Source of the DNA: Phycisphaerae bacterium
GTDB taxonomy: Bacteria > Planctomycetota > Phycisphaerae > Sedimentisphaerales > Anaerohalosphaeraceae
NCBI GenBank assembly: GCA_014859965.1
Contig: JACZKQ010000167.1
Location: 25,335 to 89,334, forward strand
Length of the DNA: 64,000 nt
Reading direction: 5' to 3'
A program made the translations under genes and the position numbers. The notes beneath the pieces are model-generated. The model saw only the letters and a list, made by a program, of their open reading frames with translations. It was not told the DNA's origin and did no database searches. Positions 1-9,840 of the stretch are shown here, one piece after another; position 1 is the stretch's first letter, and each line of letters starts with the position of its first letter.

Positions 1-2
1 CG

Positions 3-509
3 GCGGTGGCGGACCAGTATCCGCGGATCAGTATCGTGGCGTCCGCGGACACTTCGGCGATAAGGACCAGTGATCTGTTCGACGACTGGGCAGCCAACCT
101 TATCGGCAACCTGGCGGGACCGCTGTTCGATGCGGGACTGCGAAAGGCCGAAGTCGAGCGCACGCGGGCGGTTGTGTCCGAGTTGGTCAATGCTTACGGG
201 CAGGCCGTGCTGCAGGCCATCCGCGAGGTAGAGGATGCGATCCGTCAGGAGGCGTATCAGCGGGAGTATATCGCCAGCATTGGCCAGCAGCTTAAACTGG
301 CGACACAGGTTTATGAGCGAACCCGGCACCGGTATCTGGGCGGACAACTGGACTACCTGCGGGTGCTGGAATCGCTGATCAGTCAGCAGAGCCTGGAGCG
401 CAATGAGTTGACGGCGCGACGGGTATTAGTTGAACGTCGGATTGATTTGTGCCGGTCGTTGGCGGGCGGCTGGGAGATGGAGCGGCCGGAAATGGCGGAG
501 TTGCGATAG
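3..509 (+). CDS. TolC-family outer-membrane efflux protein, C-terminal part (cut by window edge)
   Basis: The reading frame is open from the first bases, so the gene begins upstream and the GTG at 6 is only an internal codon. About 168 residues are visible. The long amphipathic helix rich in Glu, Arg and Gln, and the segment RYLGGQLDYLRVLESLISQQ, match the second coiled-coil hairpin of TolC/OprM outer-membrane channels, where a tyrosine/leucine-rich YLRVLES-type stretch recurs. Such proteins form the trimeric exit duct of tripartite pumps. It lies 26 bp before an RND adaptor gene and a pump gene on the same strand, which supports the role. Signal peptide and lipobox cannot be judged because the N-terminus is missing. 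Confidence 0.85.
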   Translation, partial: AVADQYPRISIVASADTSAIRTSDLFDDWAANLIGNLAGPLFDAGLRKAEVERTRAVVSELVNAYGQAVLQAIREVEDAIRQEAYQREYIASIGQQLKLATQVYERTRHRYLGGQLDYLRVLESLISQQSLERNELTARRVLVERRIDLCRSLAGGWEMERPEMAELR

Positions 510-535
510 CAAATTGTTAGAGGTGGTGTGTATCT

Positions 536-1804
536 ATGAGTGAAACGGATAAACGTGCCGACGCGGCAAAAACACCCAGCATGATGTGGTTGAGGCGTGT
601 TTTGGGGCTGGCCACGAAGCTGATAATCCCGGTGTTTATTCTTGCGGGTGCGGGCGGATTTCTAAGGCATCAAATGAACACCCGACCCCAGGCGCAGCGC
701 ATGAAGCCGCCGAGGGAAGCGCGCCTGGTGTCAGTGGAGACGGCACGCGTGGAGGACTATGCAACGCGGGTTACGGCGATGGGTGTCGCGACGCCGGCGC
801 GGGAGGTTACAATCAGCCCGGAGGTTTCGGGGGTGATTACGCGGATCGATGCGTCGGTGATTCCGGGCGGCCTGATCGAGCAGGGCCAGGAGCTGTTTGC
901 GATCGATGCGAGAGATTATGAGGCGCTGGTTGTGCAGCGTGAAAGCGAGGTGGCGCGCGCCCGACTGAATTTGAAGCTGGAGGCGGGCAACCAGGCCGTG
1001 GCCCAGGCGGAATTTCGCCTGCTGGAAGATGTGATCGGGGACGAGGATGAGGAGTTGGTGCTGCGCAAACCGCACCTGGCCAATGCGCTGGCGGCCCTGG
1101 AGGCAGCCGTCGCAGCCCTGGATAAGGCGCGGCTCGACGTGAAACGGTGTACAGTGCGAGCGCCATTCAACGCAATTATTATAAACAAGTACGTGGATGT
1201 GGGGACGCGGGTTGCACCCACGAGTCCGCTGCTGCGCCTGATCGGCACGGACGAGTACTGGGTCACGGCGGCGGTGAGCATGGATGAGCTTGGGTGGGTC
1301 GAATTACCCGATGCCGACGGCGGCGAGGGCTCGGCGGTCCTTATTTCTAACCCGGCCGCATGGGGGCCCGAGGGGCGGCGCAATGGTCGGGTTCTGCGGC
1401 TCTTAGGTGAGGTGGAGCAGGCGGGCCGGAAAGCACAGGTGCTGGTTTCGGTTAAGGACCCCTTGAATGTCGTCGGCGAGGCGGGCCGGCCGGTGTTGCT
1501 GAATGGATCCTATGTCAGGATGGCCATCGAGGGCCGAATGCTGGCGGGGGCGATTGCGGTACAGCGGGCGCACCTTCGCGACGGTGACAATGTGTGGGTG
1601 ATGAACGATAACGACGCGCTGGAGATCCGGAAGGTGACGATTGGGTTTGCGGACAAGGAGGTCGTTTACGTCACGGATGGGATTAAGGGCGGTGAACGGA
1701 TTGTCACGACGGATCTGCCGGCCGCGGTGGAGGGGATGCCGCTGCGGGTCCTGGGTGAAACGCCTGCAGCGAAGACTTATGAGGGAGGCGCGGCACGGCC
1801 ATGA
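536..1804 (+). CDS. RND efflux periplasmic adaptor (HlyD/AcrA family)
   Basis: The 422-residue protein links the inner-membrane RND pump to the outer-membrane channel. One hydrophobic anchor is visible at about residues 28-45 (LIIPVFILAGAGG) and no lipobox, so it is probably membrane-anchored rather than a lipoprotein. The paired half-motifs of the barrel-sandwich (lipoyl-like) domain lie near residues 85-120 (EVSGVITRIDASV) and 205-235 (VRAPFNAIIINKYVDVGTRV). An alpha-helical hairpin of about 75 residues sits between them, and beta-barrel and membrane-proximal domains follow. The gene overlaps the pump gene by 4 bp (ATGA), so translational coupling is likely. The substrate cannot be told from sequence. 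Confidence 0.93.
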   Translation: MSETDKRADAAKTPSMMWLRRVLGLATKLIIPVFILAGAGGFLRHQMNTRPQAQRMKPPREARLVSVETARVEDYATRVTAMGVATPAREVTISPEVSGVITRIDASVIPGGLIEQGQELFAIDARDYEALVVQRESEVARARLNLKLEAGNQAVAQAEFRLLEDVIGDEDEELVLRKPHLANALAALEAAVAALDKARLDVKRCTVRAPFNAIIINKYVDVGTRVAPTSPLLRLIGTDEYWVTAAVSMDELGWVELPDADGGEGSAVLISNPAAWGPEGRRNGRVLRLLGEVEQAGRKAQVLVSVKDPLNVVGEAGRPVLLNGSYVRMAIEGRMLAGAIAVQRAHLRDGDNVWVMNDNDALEIRKVTIGFADKEVVYVTDGIKGGERIVTTDLPAAVEGMPLRVLGETPAAKTYEGGAARP

Positions 1805-4800
1805 GTGTTGAAGAGCAGCAACTGAAGGGGACCATCGCATGGATGGTTCGCAACCGCGTGACGCCGAACCTTCTTATGCTCGTGCTGATCCTGGGCGGGC
1901 TTTTCTGTTTGTCGCAGATCAAGCAGGAGGTTTTTCCGGAATTCGATCTGGACATGGTGACAGTGATGGTTCCGTACCCCGGTTCGAGCCCGGAAGAGGT
2001 TGAGCAGGGTATCGTGCTGGCCGTGGAGGAGGCGATCCGCGGCCTGGAGGGGGTCAAAGAAGTGACGGCGGTTGCGGCCGAAGGGCGCGGAATGGTGACA
2101 GCCGAGCTGCTCGAAGGGGCCGATCAACAGAAGATCTACCAGGATATCCGGCAGGAAATCGACCGTATTACGACATTTCCCGAAGAGGCCGAGGAACCGG
2201 AGGTCAATCTGGTGATTCGCCGCCGCGAAGTGGTGACGATGCAGTTGTATGGGGACGTGTCGGAATGGGCGCTTCGGGAACTGGCCGAACAGGTCCGCGA
2301 CAGCCTGCTGCTGGAGCCGGGGATCACACAGGTGGAACTGGAGGGCGCGCGCGAGTACGAGGTGCAAATCCTGGTGGACCAGGACACGCTTCGTACGTAC
2401 GGGCTGACGCTTCAGGAGATCGCCGATACGGTACGGCGCACCGCAGTGGAACTGCCGGGCGGGTATGTCGAGACCCACGGGGGGGAGGTATTGCTTCGGG
2501 TGATGGAGCGCCGCGACTGGGCGCGGGATTTTGCAGCGATACCGATTGTGACATCGCCCGACGGATCGATTCTCACCCTGGCGAACATCGGCCAGGTGAA
2601 GGACGACTTTCAGGATGTCGATCGTTGGGCCTCGTTTGACGGCAAGAGGGCGATTGGCATCGCGGTGTACCGCATAGGCGATCAGACGCCGATCGGGGTA
2701 TCGGAGGCGACGCACGCGGCGATGGCGCGGATAGAAGCCCAACTTCCGCCGGGGGTGGATTGGTCGGTCACCAACGATCGCGCGGACATCTATCGGCAGC
2801 GGGCGCGACTGCTCTTGAAAAACGCTTTCCTGGGGCTGATCCTGGTGCTGGTGCTCCTTGGATTGTTTCTGGAGTTCAAACTGGCGATCTGGGTTACAAT
2901 GGGGATTCCGATCTCCTTTTTGGGGGCATTTCTGTTCCTGCCGCAGGTCGACGTGACGATCAATATGATCAGTATGTTCGCATTTATCATCGCCCTGGGC
3001 ATCGTGGTGGATGATGCGATCGTCGTCGGCGAGAATATCTACGAGTATCGCAACCGCGGGATGGGGCATGTTCAAGCGGCAATTCTGGGGGCGCGTGACG
3101 TTGCGGTCCCGGTGAGTTTCAGCATTATCACGAACATCATTGCGTTCTTCCCCTTGTTTTTCATCCCGGGCATGATCGGCAAGGTCTGGAAGGTGATACC
3201 GATGGTGGTGATTACCGTGTTTATTATTTCATGGGTGGAGTCTGTATACATTCTGCCTGCCCACCTGGCGCACGTGCGGCAGCGGCGGTCCGGCTGGCTG
3301 GCATGTTATCTGCACGGTCGCCAGCAGGCGTTCAGCCGGCAGTACCAGCGTTTCATCGAGCGGCTCTTTGCACCCTTTCTGGATGGGTGCATCCGCTTTC
3401 GGGAGATCACGGTGGCGGTCGGTTTCGCAGTTTTCATCGTGGTGTTCAGTTTCGTGTCCAGCGGACGAATCGGCATGATCTTAATGCCGCGCGTGGAGGC
3501 GGACTACGCGGCGGTGACCGCAACGCTTCCTTTCGGCAGTCCGGGCGAGCGCGTGGAGGAGGTCGCCGCATGGCTGGTGCAGGCGGCCGACGATGTTATT
3601 GCAGAGAACGGCGGCGAGCAACTGAGCCGGGGCGTGTTTGCGCGGATTGATGAGGACACCATTGACATTCGGTTGTATTTGACGGACCCAAAGGTCCGTC
3701 CAATCGGTACGGCGAAGGTGACTGACTTGTGGCGGACCAAGGCCGGCTCAATGGCGGGTCTGGAGGCGATTCGGTTCGAGTCGGACCGCGGCGGGCCGGG
3801 ATCGGGCGCCGCTCTGACCATCGAGCTGAGCCATCGCGATATCGACGTACTGGACAAGGCCAGTGAGGAACTTGCGGATATGTTAAGCGATTTCCCGAAC
3901 GTCAAGGACATCGACGACGGCTACAAGCCGGGCAAACAGCAGTTAAACCTGAGGATCACGCCGGAAGGGCAGAGCCTCGGATTGACGGCGCAGGATATCG
4001 CGCGGCAGGTCCGCAGCGCGTTTTACGGAGCCGAAGCGCTGCGGCAGCAGCGGGGGCGAAACGAGATTCGCGTACGGGTGAAACTGCCGGATGAGCAGCG
4101 GCGAAGCGAATATGATATTGAGCAGCTTCTGATTCGCACGCGGTCGGGCAAGGACGTTCCGTTGAGAGAGGTCGCCCAGCAGACGCGGGGGCGATCGTAT
4201 ACCGCAATCAATCGACGCAACGGACGACGTACGGTGACGGTCACCGCCAACGTGGAGCCCATCGACCAGACCAGCCAGGTGATGACGACGCTCAAGCAGG
4301 AGGTGCTGCCGCAGTTGCGTGCGGACCATCCCGGGCTTTCGTACGGCTGGGAAGGGCGGCAGGCCGATATGAGCGAGAGCATGCGCAGCCTGTACGGCGG
4401 GTTTCTGGTCGCTCTGGCGGCGATTTACGCGATGCTGGCCGTTCCGTTCCGCAGTTACCTGCAGCCGGTGATCGTGATGGTGGCGATTCCGTTCGGCATC
4501 GTGGGGGCGGTCCTCGGGCACATGCTCATGGGCTATTCGCTGAGCATCATGAGCATGATGGGCATCGTGGCGCTTTCGGGCGTGGTCGTCAACGACTCGC
4601 TCGTGCTGATCGATTACGCCAACAACCTGCGGCTTAAGGACGACAAACTGACCGCGTTCGAGGCGATCCATGCGGCGGGGGTGCGGCGTTTCCGGCCGAT
4701 CATGCTGACAACGCTGACGACGTTTGGGGGCTTGGCGCCGATGATCTTCGAGCAGTCGCGCCAAGCGCGATTCATGATACCCATGGCGATTTCCTTGGGC

Positions 4801-4950
4801 TATGGCATTCTGTTCGCCACGGCGGTGACGCTCGTGCTGGTCCCGTGCCTGTACATGCTGCTGGACGACGGCATCCGGCGGGTGCGTGCGATCGCGACGT
4901 TCATAGCCGCCGGCGAGTCGGCTGAATTGCCTGCACAGTCGGACGCGTGA
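1801..4950 (+). CDS. RND-family efflux transporter, inner-membrane permease
   Basis: The 1049-residue length is normal for the AcrB/MexB superfamily. An N-terminal TM helix (about residues 20-38) is followed by a large periplasmic loop, a cluster of TM helices from about residue 340, a second large loop, and a final helix cluster from about residue 860. The proton-relay aspartate pair is present in GIVVDDAIVVGENIY. The second half has GVVVNDSLVLIDYANNLR where AcrB has its lysine-containing helix, so this belongs to the broader acriflavin-resistance-like group rather than the classical HAE1 AcrB type. It is co-transcribed with the adaptor and the TolC-like gene upstream. The pump uses proton flux to expel drugs, lipids or other amphiphiles; the substrate is unknown. 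Confidence 0.94.
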   Translation: MSVEEQQLKGTIAWMVRNRVTPNLLMLVLILGGLFCLSQIKQEVFPEFDLDMVTVMVPYPGSSPEEVEQGIVLAVEEAIRGLEGVKEVTAVAAEGRGMVTAELLEGADQQKIYQDIRQEIDRITTFPEEAEEPEVNLVIRRREVVTMQLYGDVSEWALRELAEQVRDSLLLEPGITQVELEGAREYEVQILVDQDTLRTYGLTLQEIADTVRRTAVELPGGYVETHGGEVLLRVMERRDWARDFAAIPIVTSPDGSILTLANIGQVKDDFQDVDRWASFDGKRAIGIAVYRIGDQTPIGVSEATHAAMARIEAQLPPGVDWSVTNDRADIYRQRARLLLKNAFLGLILVLVLLGLFLEFKLAIWVTMGIPISFLGAFLFLPQVDVTINMISMFAFIIALGIVVDDAIVVGENIYEYRNRGMGHVQAAILGARDVAVPVSFSIITNIIAFFPLFFIPGMIGKVWKVIPMVVITVFIISWVESVYILPAHLAHVRQRRSGWLACYLHGRQQAFSRQYQRFIERLFAPFLDGCIRFREITVAVGFAVFIVVFSFVSSGRIGMILMPRVEADYAAVTATLPFGSPGERVEEVAAWLVQAADDVIAENGGEQLSRGVFARIDEDTIDIRLYLTDPKVRPIGTAKVTDLWRTKAGSMAGLEAIRFESDRGGPGSGAALTIELSHRDIDVLDKASEELADMLSDFPNVKDIDDGYKPGKQQLNLRITPEGQSLGLTAQDIARQVRSAFYGAEALRQQRGRNEIRVRVKLPDEQRRSEYDIEQLLIRTRSGKDVPLREVAQQTRGRSYTAINRRNGRRTVTVTANVEPIDQTSQVMTTLKQEVLPQLRADHPGLSYGWEGRQADMSESMRSLYGGFLVALAAIYAMLAVPFRSYLQPVIVMVAIPFGIVGAVLGHMLMGYSLSIMSMMGIVALSGVVVNDSLVLIDYANNLRLKDDKLTAFEAIHAAGVRRFRPIMLTTLTTFGGLAPMIFEQSRQARFMIPMAISLGYGILFATAVTLVLVPCLYMLLDDGIRRVRAIATFIAAGESAELPAQSDA

Positions 4951-5168
4951 TATCGCGGCCTGAAGGCCCCGTGCAGGCGCCCCACGAAGTGGCGATCTGA
5001 ATCTGCAGATATCTTCGTCGATTCGCGCAACCGTACGTTTCCTTGCAAGGTCAGGCCGTATGCCCACAGTGTGTCGCCGGTGAGGTTCGGTCCAGCGGGC
5101 AAGTCGGCCGTATACTGCCGTTCTGGAGGCTATTGTACCATCAAAGATAAATTTTGCGATTTTCCAGC

Positions 5169-5197
5169 TTGACAAAAGCCTGCTAAGGAGGTAAACT
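5169..5197 (+). promoter_or_regulatory. Sigma-70-type promoter for the GLUG protein
   Basis: A perfect -35 box TTGACA (5169-5174), a 17-nt spacer and TAAACT (5192-5197) lie about 65 bp before the GLUG gene start. The expected start of transcription is near 5204. The rest of the 310-bp gap after the RND gene (4951-5168) shows only a short GGCC-TGAA-GGCC hairpin near 4960 and nothing else I can support. The ribosome site GGAGG (5248-5252) sits 8 nt before the ATG. Confidence 0.6.
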
Positions 5198-5260
5198 TTA
5201 CCTCGCATTTCCGGGTCGGGTGAAAAAACCAAAACAAGGGGCTACATGGAGGATTGAGAA

Positions 5261-8200
5261 ATGAACCGCATCCGTCTTTCCGCACTCATTATAACCGTAC
5301 TCGCAGCATCGGCAAATGCCCAACATTACGGAGGCGGCTCCGGCGAACCTGACGACCCCTACCAGATCAAAACCGCCGTTCAGATGAACGAAATCGGCCT
5401 CCGCCCGGAAGACTGGGACAAGCACTTCATCCTCATGAACGACATAGACCTCAGCATCTACACCGGCCGACAGTTCAACTGCATAGGCAAAGAACAATAC
5501 ATGACGCTCAGCAAACCTTTCTCCGGCGTCTTTGACGGCAACGATAAGGCAATTCTCGGGTTCACCTACGAAGACACTGACGTGGCCGTTGTCGCGATGT
5601 TCCGCGGCGTTGGCGCCGGAGGGATTATTCGCAACTTGGGATTGGTCAACCCAAGCGTCAGGATCAACGTCTCCCCGTCCTGCGACTGGGTACTGGAGGT
5701 TGCATGCCTGGTTGCTACTCTCATGGATGATGGCACGATCGAGAACTGCTGGGTAGAAAACGGTCGAGCCGAGGGATTCAGGAATGTCGGGCTGCTAACG
5801 GCAGCGTGCGCAGGGACGATAATGAACTGCCGGGTGACCGGTACGGTAGCAGGCAGCGAGGCAGTCGGGGGCATTGCCGGATTGCACCATGGGGTCGTTG
5901 AACGGTGCGTCTTTCAGGGAACCGTTGAGAGTATGGACTACGCAGGAGGTATCTGTGGGTACAACAGAGGAATTGTCGTAAGGTGCGGTGTTCAGGCAAC
6001 GGTCAGCGGCATTTATGCCGTGGGCGGAATTTGCGGATTGAACAGTCGCACAATCACGGATAGTTACGCGTTGGGAGATGTCAATGGCACACGTCATGTC
6101 GGCGGATTGGCGGGCATGAATGCAGCCATCGATCACGAAGGTATCCCCCGCGTAATCTCCAACAGTTTCGCGGCCAATTCGGTTTCAGGCGATACGGACA
6201 CGGGCGCGTTTGTCGGAGAGGATTACAACGAGATCGGCCATTTCACAGCATGCTTCTGGGATGCCAGCATCAACCCCGCCCTGCCGGGAATCGGCAACAG
6301 TACCGATCCGCACGTCACAGGCAAAACCACCGAACAAATGCAGCAGCAAACCACGTTTACCGGCTGGGACTTCACCAGTATCTGGATGATCATCGGCAAC
6401 CAGACTTATCCATACCTTCGCAGCACAGCACCGTACCCGGGCGCCGGCACTGGCGAGGACCCTTACCAAATCCGAACCGCCGAACAACTGAAAGAAATCG
6501 GCCTGCGCCCGGAAGACTGGAACAAACACTTCATCCTCATGAACGACATCGATATGTGGGGCGCTGCAGTCCCGGTGAGACCCATAGGCATGTGGCATCG
6601 TACTGACGACCCCGTTTCGATTGAGCAAGTGCCGTTCACCGGTGTCTTTGACGGCAATGGTAAATGCATCGTCAATGGCAGACTGCTTTTTCTGCCGGGC
6701 CTCTTCGGCTATATAGCCGAGCCGGGGGAGGTCAGGAATCTCGGGATATCACTGAGGATATGGGCGGACTATGGTTACCAATTCGCCGGGGTATTGGCTG
6801 GATACCTGAGAGGCGGCAAAATACACAACTGCTGGACGGAGGGCGCCCGAATCTCTGGCTGTAATGCAGGGGGGCTTGTGGGCTGGAATGAAGGGGGGCA
6901 CATCAGTGGGTGCCGCTCGTCGTGCGACGTTATGCTCGGCTATGGAGATGATCGCGGCGCGGGCGGCCTGGTAGGACGCAACACCGGCGGCACAATTGTT
7001 GACTGCTCCGCAACCGGTAATGTTTCGGGCCCCTTATGGCTCGGAGGTTTGGTCGGAAAGAACGAAGGCGGCGTTATTCGCAATTGTTCGGCGGCGGGGG
7101 CCGTAGGAGACGGAGACTCCACGGCATCGATATCAGGCGGCCTCGTCGGCGTCAACATCTCCGGAGAAATCACCGACTGTCGAGCCTCAGGCTGCGTCCG
7201 AAGCAATTATACATGGGACTATTTTTTAGGCGGCCTGGTTGGCAGCAATGATGGGGGCGCCATCGTCAACTGCCACGCTACGGGAGAGATCTACAGTCGC
7301 GGAAATGGCGTTGGAGGGCTGGTCGGCCGAATCTGGTTGACCTCGCAGGTTACAGGCTGTACTTCGAGCGGAAAAGTCTCAGGCTTTGGCAACGTAGGTG
7401 GACTGCTCGGCAGAAATACCGACGGAATTGTAACTGACTGCACATCCTCTTCAGAGGTAACAGGCGGAGGTTCAGTAGGAGGCCTTGTAGGCTGCTCAGA
7501 GCGAGGTCGACATTCCAACTGCTGGTACACTGGAAAAGTAACCGGCGGTGGCGGCGTCGGCGGGGCCTTCGGTGTTTGTACCGGCGGCGAAGTCGTCGAT
7601 GTTCACAGCCGCGCCAATGTGACCGGCAGAGGTGTTGTCGGGGGTCTCATTGGCAGCAACAGCGCCAATGTCTGGCGTTGTTCATTCGAGGGGCTGGTCA
7701 CTGCCCTGCAGGACGCAGGCGGCCTCATTGGCAGCATGGGCCCCGCCACATTGGAGGACTGTTATGCCGACGCTTCCGTTTGGTGTAACGGCAATGCCGG
7801 AGGAATCGCCGGAAGCAGTCGTGGCGATATACGCAATAGTTATGCCGCAGGAGAGGTGGTGACAGTTCAAGGTGCGGCGGGGGGGTTGTTGGGCTCCCAA
7901 TACGCTGACGGTGCAATACGAAAGTGCTATTCGGCCGTCGAAGTGCTGGGCAATGGTGCATTGGCCGGCCTGGCATGCACAAGTTCTCTCAATATCTTCA
8001 ATTCATTCTGGGATCAAAGCATCAACCCGCTGCTGACAGGTACAGGACAACAGACCGACCCGCCCGGTGCGAGGGCCGCCTCGACGACCGAGATGATGAC
8101 CGTTGTTACATTCCTTTCTCGGGGTTGGGATTTTGTCGGCGAAACCGCAAACGGTACCGACGACATCTGGCGAATGGACCCGGAACAGCCCGACTATCCG

Positions 8201-9490
8201 CGCCTCGCCTGGCAGCCCGACGCTGCGCCGGACGGGGATGATCGCGCGGAAACTCACCTCCAGCCCTTGCCGTACAATGGTGGCACAGGCACGCCCGAAG
8301 ACCCCTATCTCATTAACACGCCCGAGCAGTTCATGCAAATAGGCCTCCACCCGGAGGACTGGGACAAACATTTCGCCCTGACCACGGACATCAGCATGAA
8401 AAGATATGAGCCATCCGAATGGAACCCCATCGGCAGTTGGGAAGTTCCATTCACAGGGGTTTTCGACGGACATGGACATAAAATTAGTGAATTTCGCGCC
8501 CACGCACCGGTCTTTGCCGCTGTAGCTGCAAATGGATTGGTTCAGCATCTTACGATGGTCGATCCCGTGCTGCGCGCCCAGCAAGCGTCTGTCGCGGCGC
8601 TCGTGGGGTACCTCGGGGATTATAACGGCCCGGACGCGCGGGTTTTCGACTGCCACGTGATCAACGCAGATATTCGCGGTCCAATGAATGATCACGGCTA
8701 TTGGGATGTGGGCGCGATTGTCGCCACCAACAACGGCGAAATCCGGCGATGCTCCGCCACGGGCAGTGTCTTGGGACGGCGCAACGCAGGCGGCCTCGTG
8801 GGGGCCACCGGATGTTTTGCGGACATACGGGAAAGCTTCTCGCTGTGCCGAGTTGCCGCTCTCATCGAAAAAGCCGGCGGCCTCGTAGGCGACAATCACG
8901 ACTATGGGCGTGTCAAAGATTGTTATGCACAAGGACCTGTACTTGGCTCGGCAATGGTCGGAGGCCTCGTGGGAGACAATGGAGATTTGAGCCAGGGTGG
9001 CATCACCACATCGTATTCCACAGGTCTTGTTCCGGACTACGCGTACGGCAAGACGTTCGGCGGACTTGTAGGTCGCGGCAAGCAGCACGCACAGGACTCA
9101 TCCTTCTGGGACAGGTCGGCCAGCGGATGCTCATTCAGCGCCGAAGGTCGCGGCCTCTCAACGAGCGAAATGCAGACCCTTACGACCTATCCCGGTGAAT
9201 GGGACTTTGTCGCAGCTAACGATGGGTATCAGTCAAATATCCAGAAACAAAACGATGTCTGGCGCCTGTGTAAGAATGGTGCGGACTACCCCCGGCTGAG
9301 TTGGGAATTCGCAAGGGTCGGCGATTTCACCTGCCCCGATGGCGTCGGCATGGAAGATCTGCTTTACCTGGCTGAGCGATGGCTCGCCGTGTGGTCCAAG
9401 CCCCGGCCCGGAGCCGCAGACGTGAACGGTGATTACGTCGTGAACATGTACGACCTGGCCGTTCTCGCTGGCAACTGGGTGTCCGAATGA
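5261..9490 (+). CDS. Secreted GLUG-repeat protein with C-terminal dockerin-like domain
   Basis: This 1409-residue exported protein has a signal peptide (hydrophobic core LSALIITVLAA, likely cleavage after ANA near residue 21). Three modules begin near residues 22, 394 and 1005. Each opens with a variant of GTPEDPYLINTPEQFMQIG followed by LRPEDW(D/N)KHF and a D(I/L)-type aspartate segment. Each then carries runs of GLUG motifs (GGLVG, AGGLIG, VGGLLG); I count about two dozen, the middle module being the longest. Such repeats are expected to fold as a right-handed beta-helix. The last 55 residues hold two calcium-loop-like halves, the second reading ADVNGDYVVNMYDLAVLAGNW, a type I dockerin-like pattern common at the C-termini of exported planctomycete proteins. 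Probable role: cell-surface or extracellular adhesion or polysaccharide binding. The exact ligand is unknown. Confidence 0.88.
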   Translation: MNRIRLSALIITVLAASANAQHYGGGSGEPDDPYQIKTAVQMNEIGLRPEDWDKHFILMNDIDLSIYTGRQFNCIGKEQYMTLSKPFSGVFDGNDKAILGFTYEDTDVAVVAMFRGVGAGGIIRNLGLVNPSVRINVSPSCDWVLEVACLVATLMDDGTIENCWVENGRAEGFRNVGLLTAACAGTIMNCRVTGTVAGSEAVGGIAGLHHGVVERCVFQGTVESMDYAGGICGYNRGIVVRCGVQATVSGIYAVGGICGLNSRTITDSYALGDVNGTRHVGGLAGMNAAIDHEGIPRVISNSFAANSVSGDTDTGAFVGEDYNEIGHFTACFWDASINPALPGIGNSTDPHVTGKTTEQMQQQTTFTGWDFTSIWMIIGNQTYPYLRSTAPYPGAGTGEDPYQIRTAEQLKEIGLRPEDWNKHFILMNDIDMWGAAVPVRPIGMWHRTDDPVSIEQVPFTGVFDGNGKCIVNGRLLFLPGLFGYIAEPGEVRNLGISLRIWADYGYQFAGVLAGYLRGGKIHNCWTEGARISGCNAGGLVGWNEGGHISGCRSSCDVMLGYGDDRGAGGLVGRNTGGTIVDCSATGNVSGPLWLGGLVGKNEGGVIRNCSAAGAVGDGDSTASISGGLVGVNISGEITDCRASGCVRSNYTWDYFLGGLVGSNDGGAIVNCHATGEIYSRGNGVGGLVGRIWLTSQVTGCTSSGKVSGFGNVGGLLGRNTDGIVTDCTSSSEVTGGGSVGGLVGCSERGRHSNCWYTGKVTGGGGVGGAFGVCTGGEVVDVHSRANVTGRGVVGGLIGSNSANVWRCSFEGLVTALQDAGGLIGSMGPATLEDCYADASVWCNGNAGGIAGSSRGDIRNSYAAGEVVTVQGAAGGLLGSQYADGAIRKCYSAVEVLGNGALAGLACTSSLNIFNSFWDQSINPLLTGTGQQTDPPGARAASTTEMMTVVTFLSRGWDFVGETANGTDDIWRMDPEQPDYPRLAWQPDAAPDGDDRAETHLQPLPYNGGTGTPEDPYLINTPEQFMQIGLHPEDWDKHFALTTDISMKRYEPSEWNPIGSWEVPFTGVFDGHGHKISEFRAHAPVFAAVAANGLVQHLTMVDPVLRAQQASVAALVGYLGDYNGPDARVFDCHVINADIRGPMNDHGYWDVGAIVATNNGEIRRCSATGSVLGRRNAGGLVGATGCFADIRESFSLCRVAALIEKAGGLVGDNHDYGRVKDCYAQGPVLGSAMVGGLVGDNGDLSQGGITTSYSTGLVPDYAYGKTFGGLVGRGKQHAQDSSFWDRSASGCSFSAEGRGLSTSEMQTLTTYPGEWDFVAANDGYQSNIQKQNDVWRLCKNGADYPRLSWEFARVGDFTCPDGVGMEDLLYLAERWLAVWSKPRPGAADVNGDYVVNMYDLAVLAGNWVSE

Positions 9491-9501
9491 GGGGGCACCG
9501 C

Positions 9502-9525
9502 TGCCGCCAGCCCAAAGGGGCGGCA
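9502..9525. terminator. GC-rich hairpin after the GLUG gene
   Basis: The perfect 7-bp arms TGCCGCC (9502-9508) and GGCGGCA (9519-9525) enclose a 10-nt loop. The hairpin lies 11 bp after the GLUG stop codon and just beyond the tRNA gene read from the other strand. No U-tract follows on the plus strand, so it is at best a weak or factor-dependent terminator. Confidence 0.35.
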
Positions 9526-9539
9526 AAGCGCAAAAAAAA

Positions 9540-9622
9540 TGGGCCGGGCTGGATTCGAACCAGCGTAGGCTCTCGCCAACGGATTTACAGTCCGTTCCCT
9601 TTAGCCACTCGGGCACCGACCC
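9540..9622 (-). tRNA. tRNA-Tyr (anticodon GTA)
   Basis: The 83-nt minus-strand sequence folds as a class II tRNA. The acceptor stem is GGGTCGG paired with CCGGCCC (one G-U). The D-arm includes GAGTGGCTAAAGGGA, the anticodon stem-loop ACGGACTGTAAATCCGT gives anticodon GTA, a long variable arm follows (GGCGAGAGCC), and the T-arm is CTGGTTCGAATCCAG. The discriminator is A (complement of 9540). CCA is not encoded; a run of eight T follows directly on the minus strand and may end transcription. The long variable arm with GTA is the normal bacterial tRNA-Tyr form. Confidence 0.95.
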
Positions 9623-9840
9623 TCGGAGGGCACATTCTATGCAAATCGCAGGGTCTTTCAAGAAAAAAACGCCATTTTAGAATAATTTTCGGCGTGCGAG
9701 AGTGAAATCTTTGACGGATTCGGTCTGACGACAAGGCCCGGGTCAGGGCGAGGCGTGGTATGGGGCCGATATGCTGCTTGCTTTTGCCTGAGTGGGGATA
9801 TAGACTTGAGTTGGGGGGCTATTTTGTACGGGAGGTCGCT

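Noticed and set aside
9360..9490. Dockerin as proof of a cellulosome
   Set aside because: No cohesin, scaffoldin or cellulase cluster is in the window; dockerin-like tails are common in exported planctomycete proteins.
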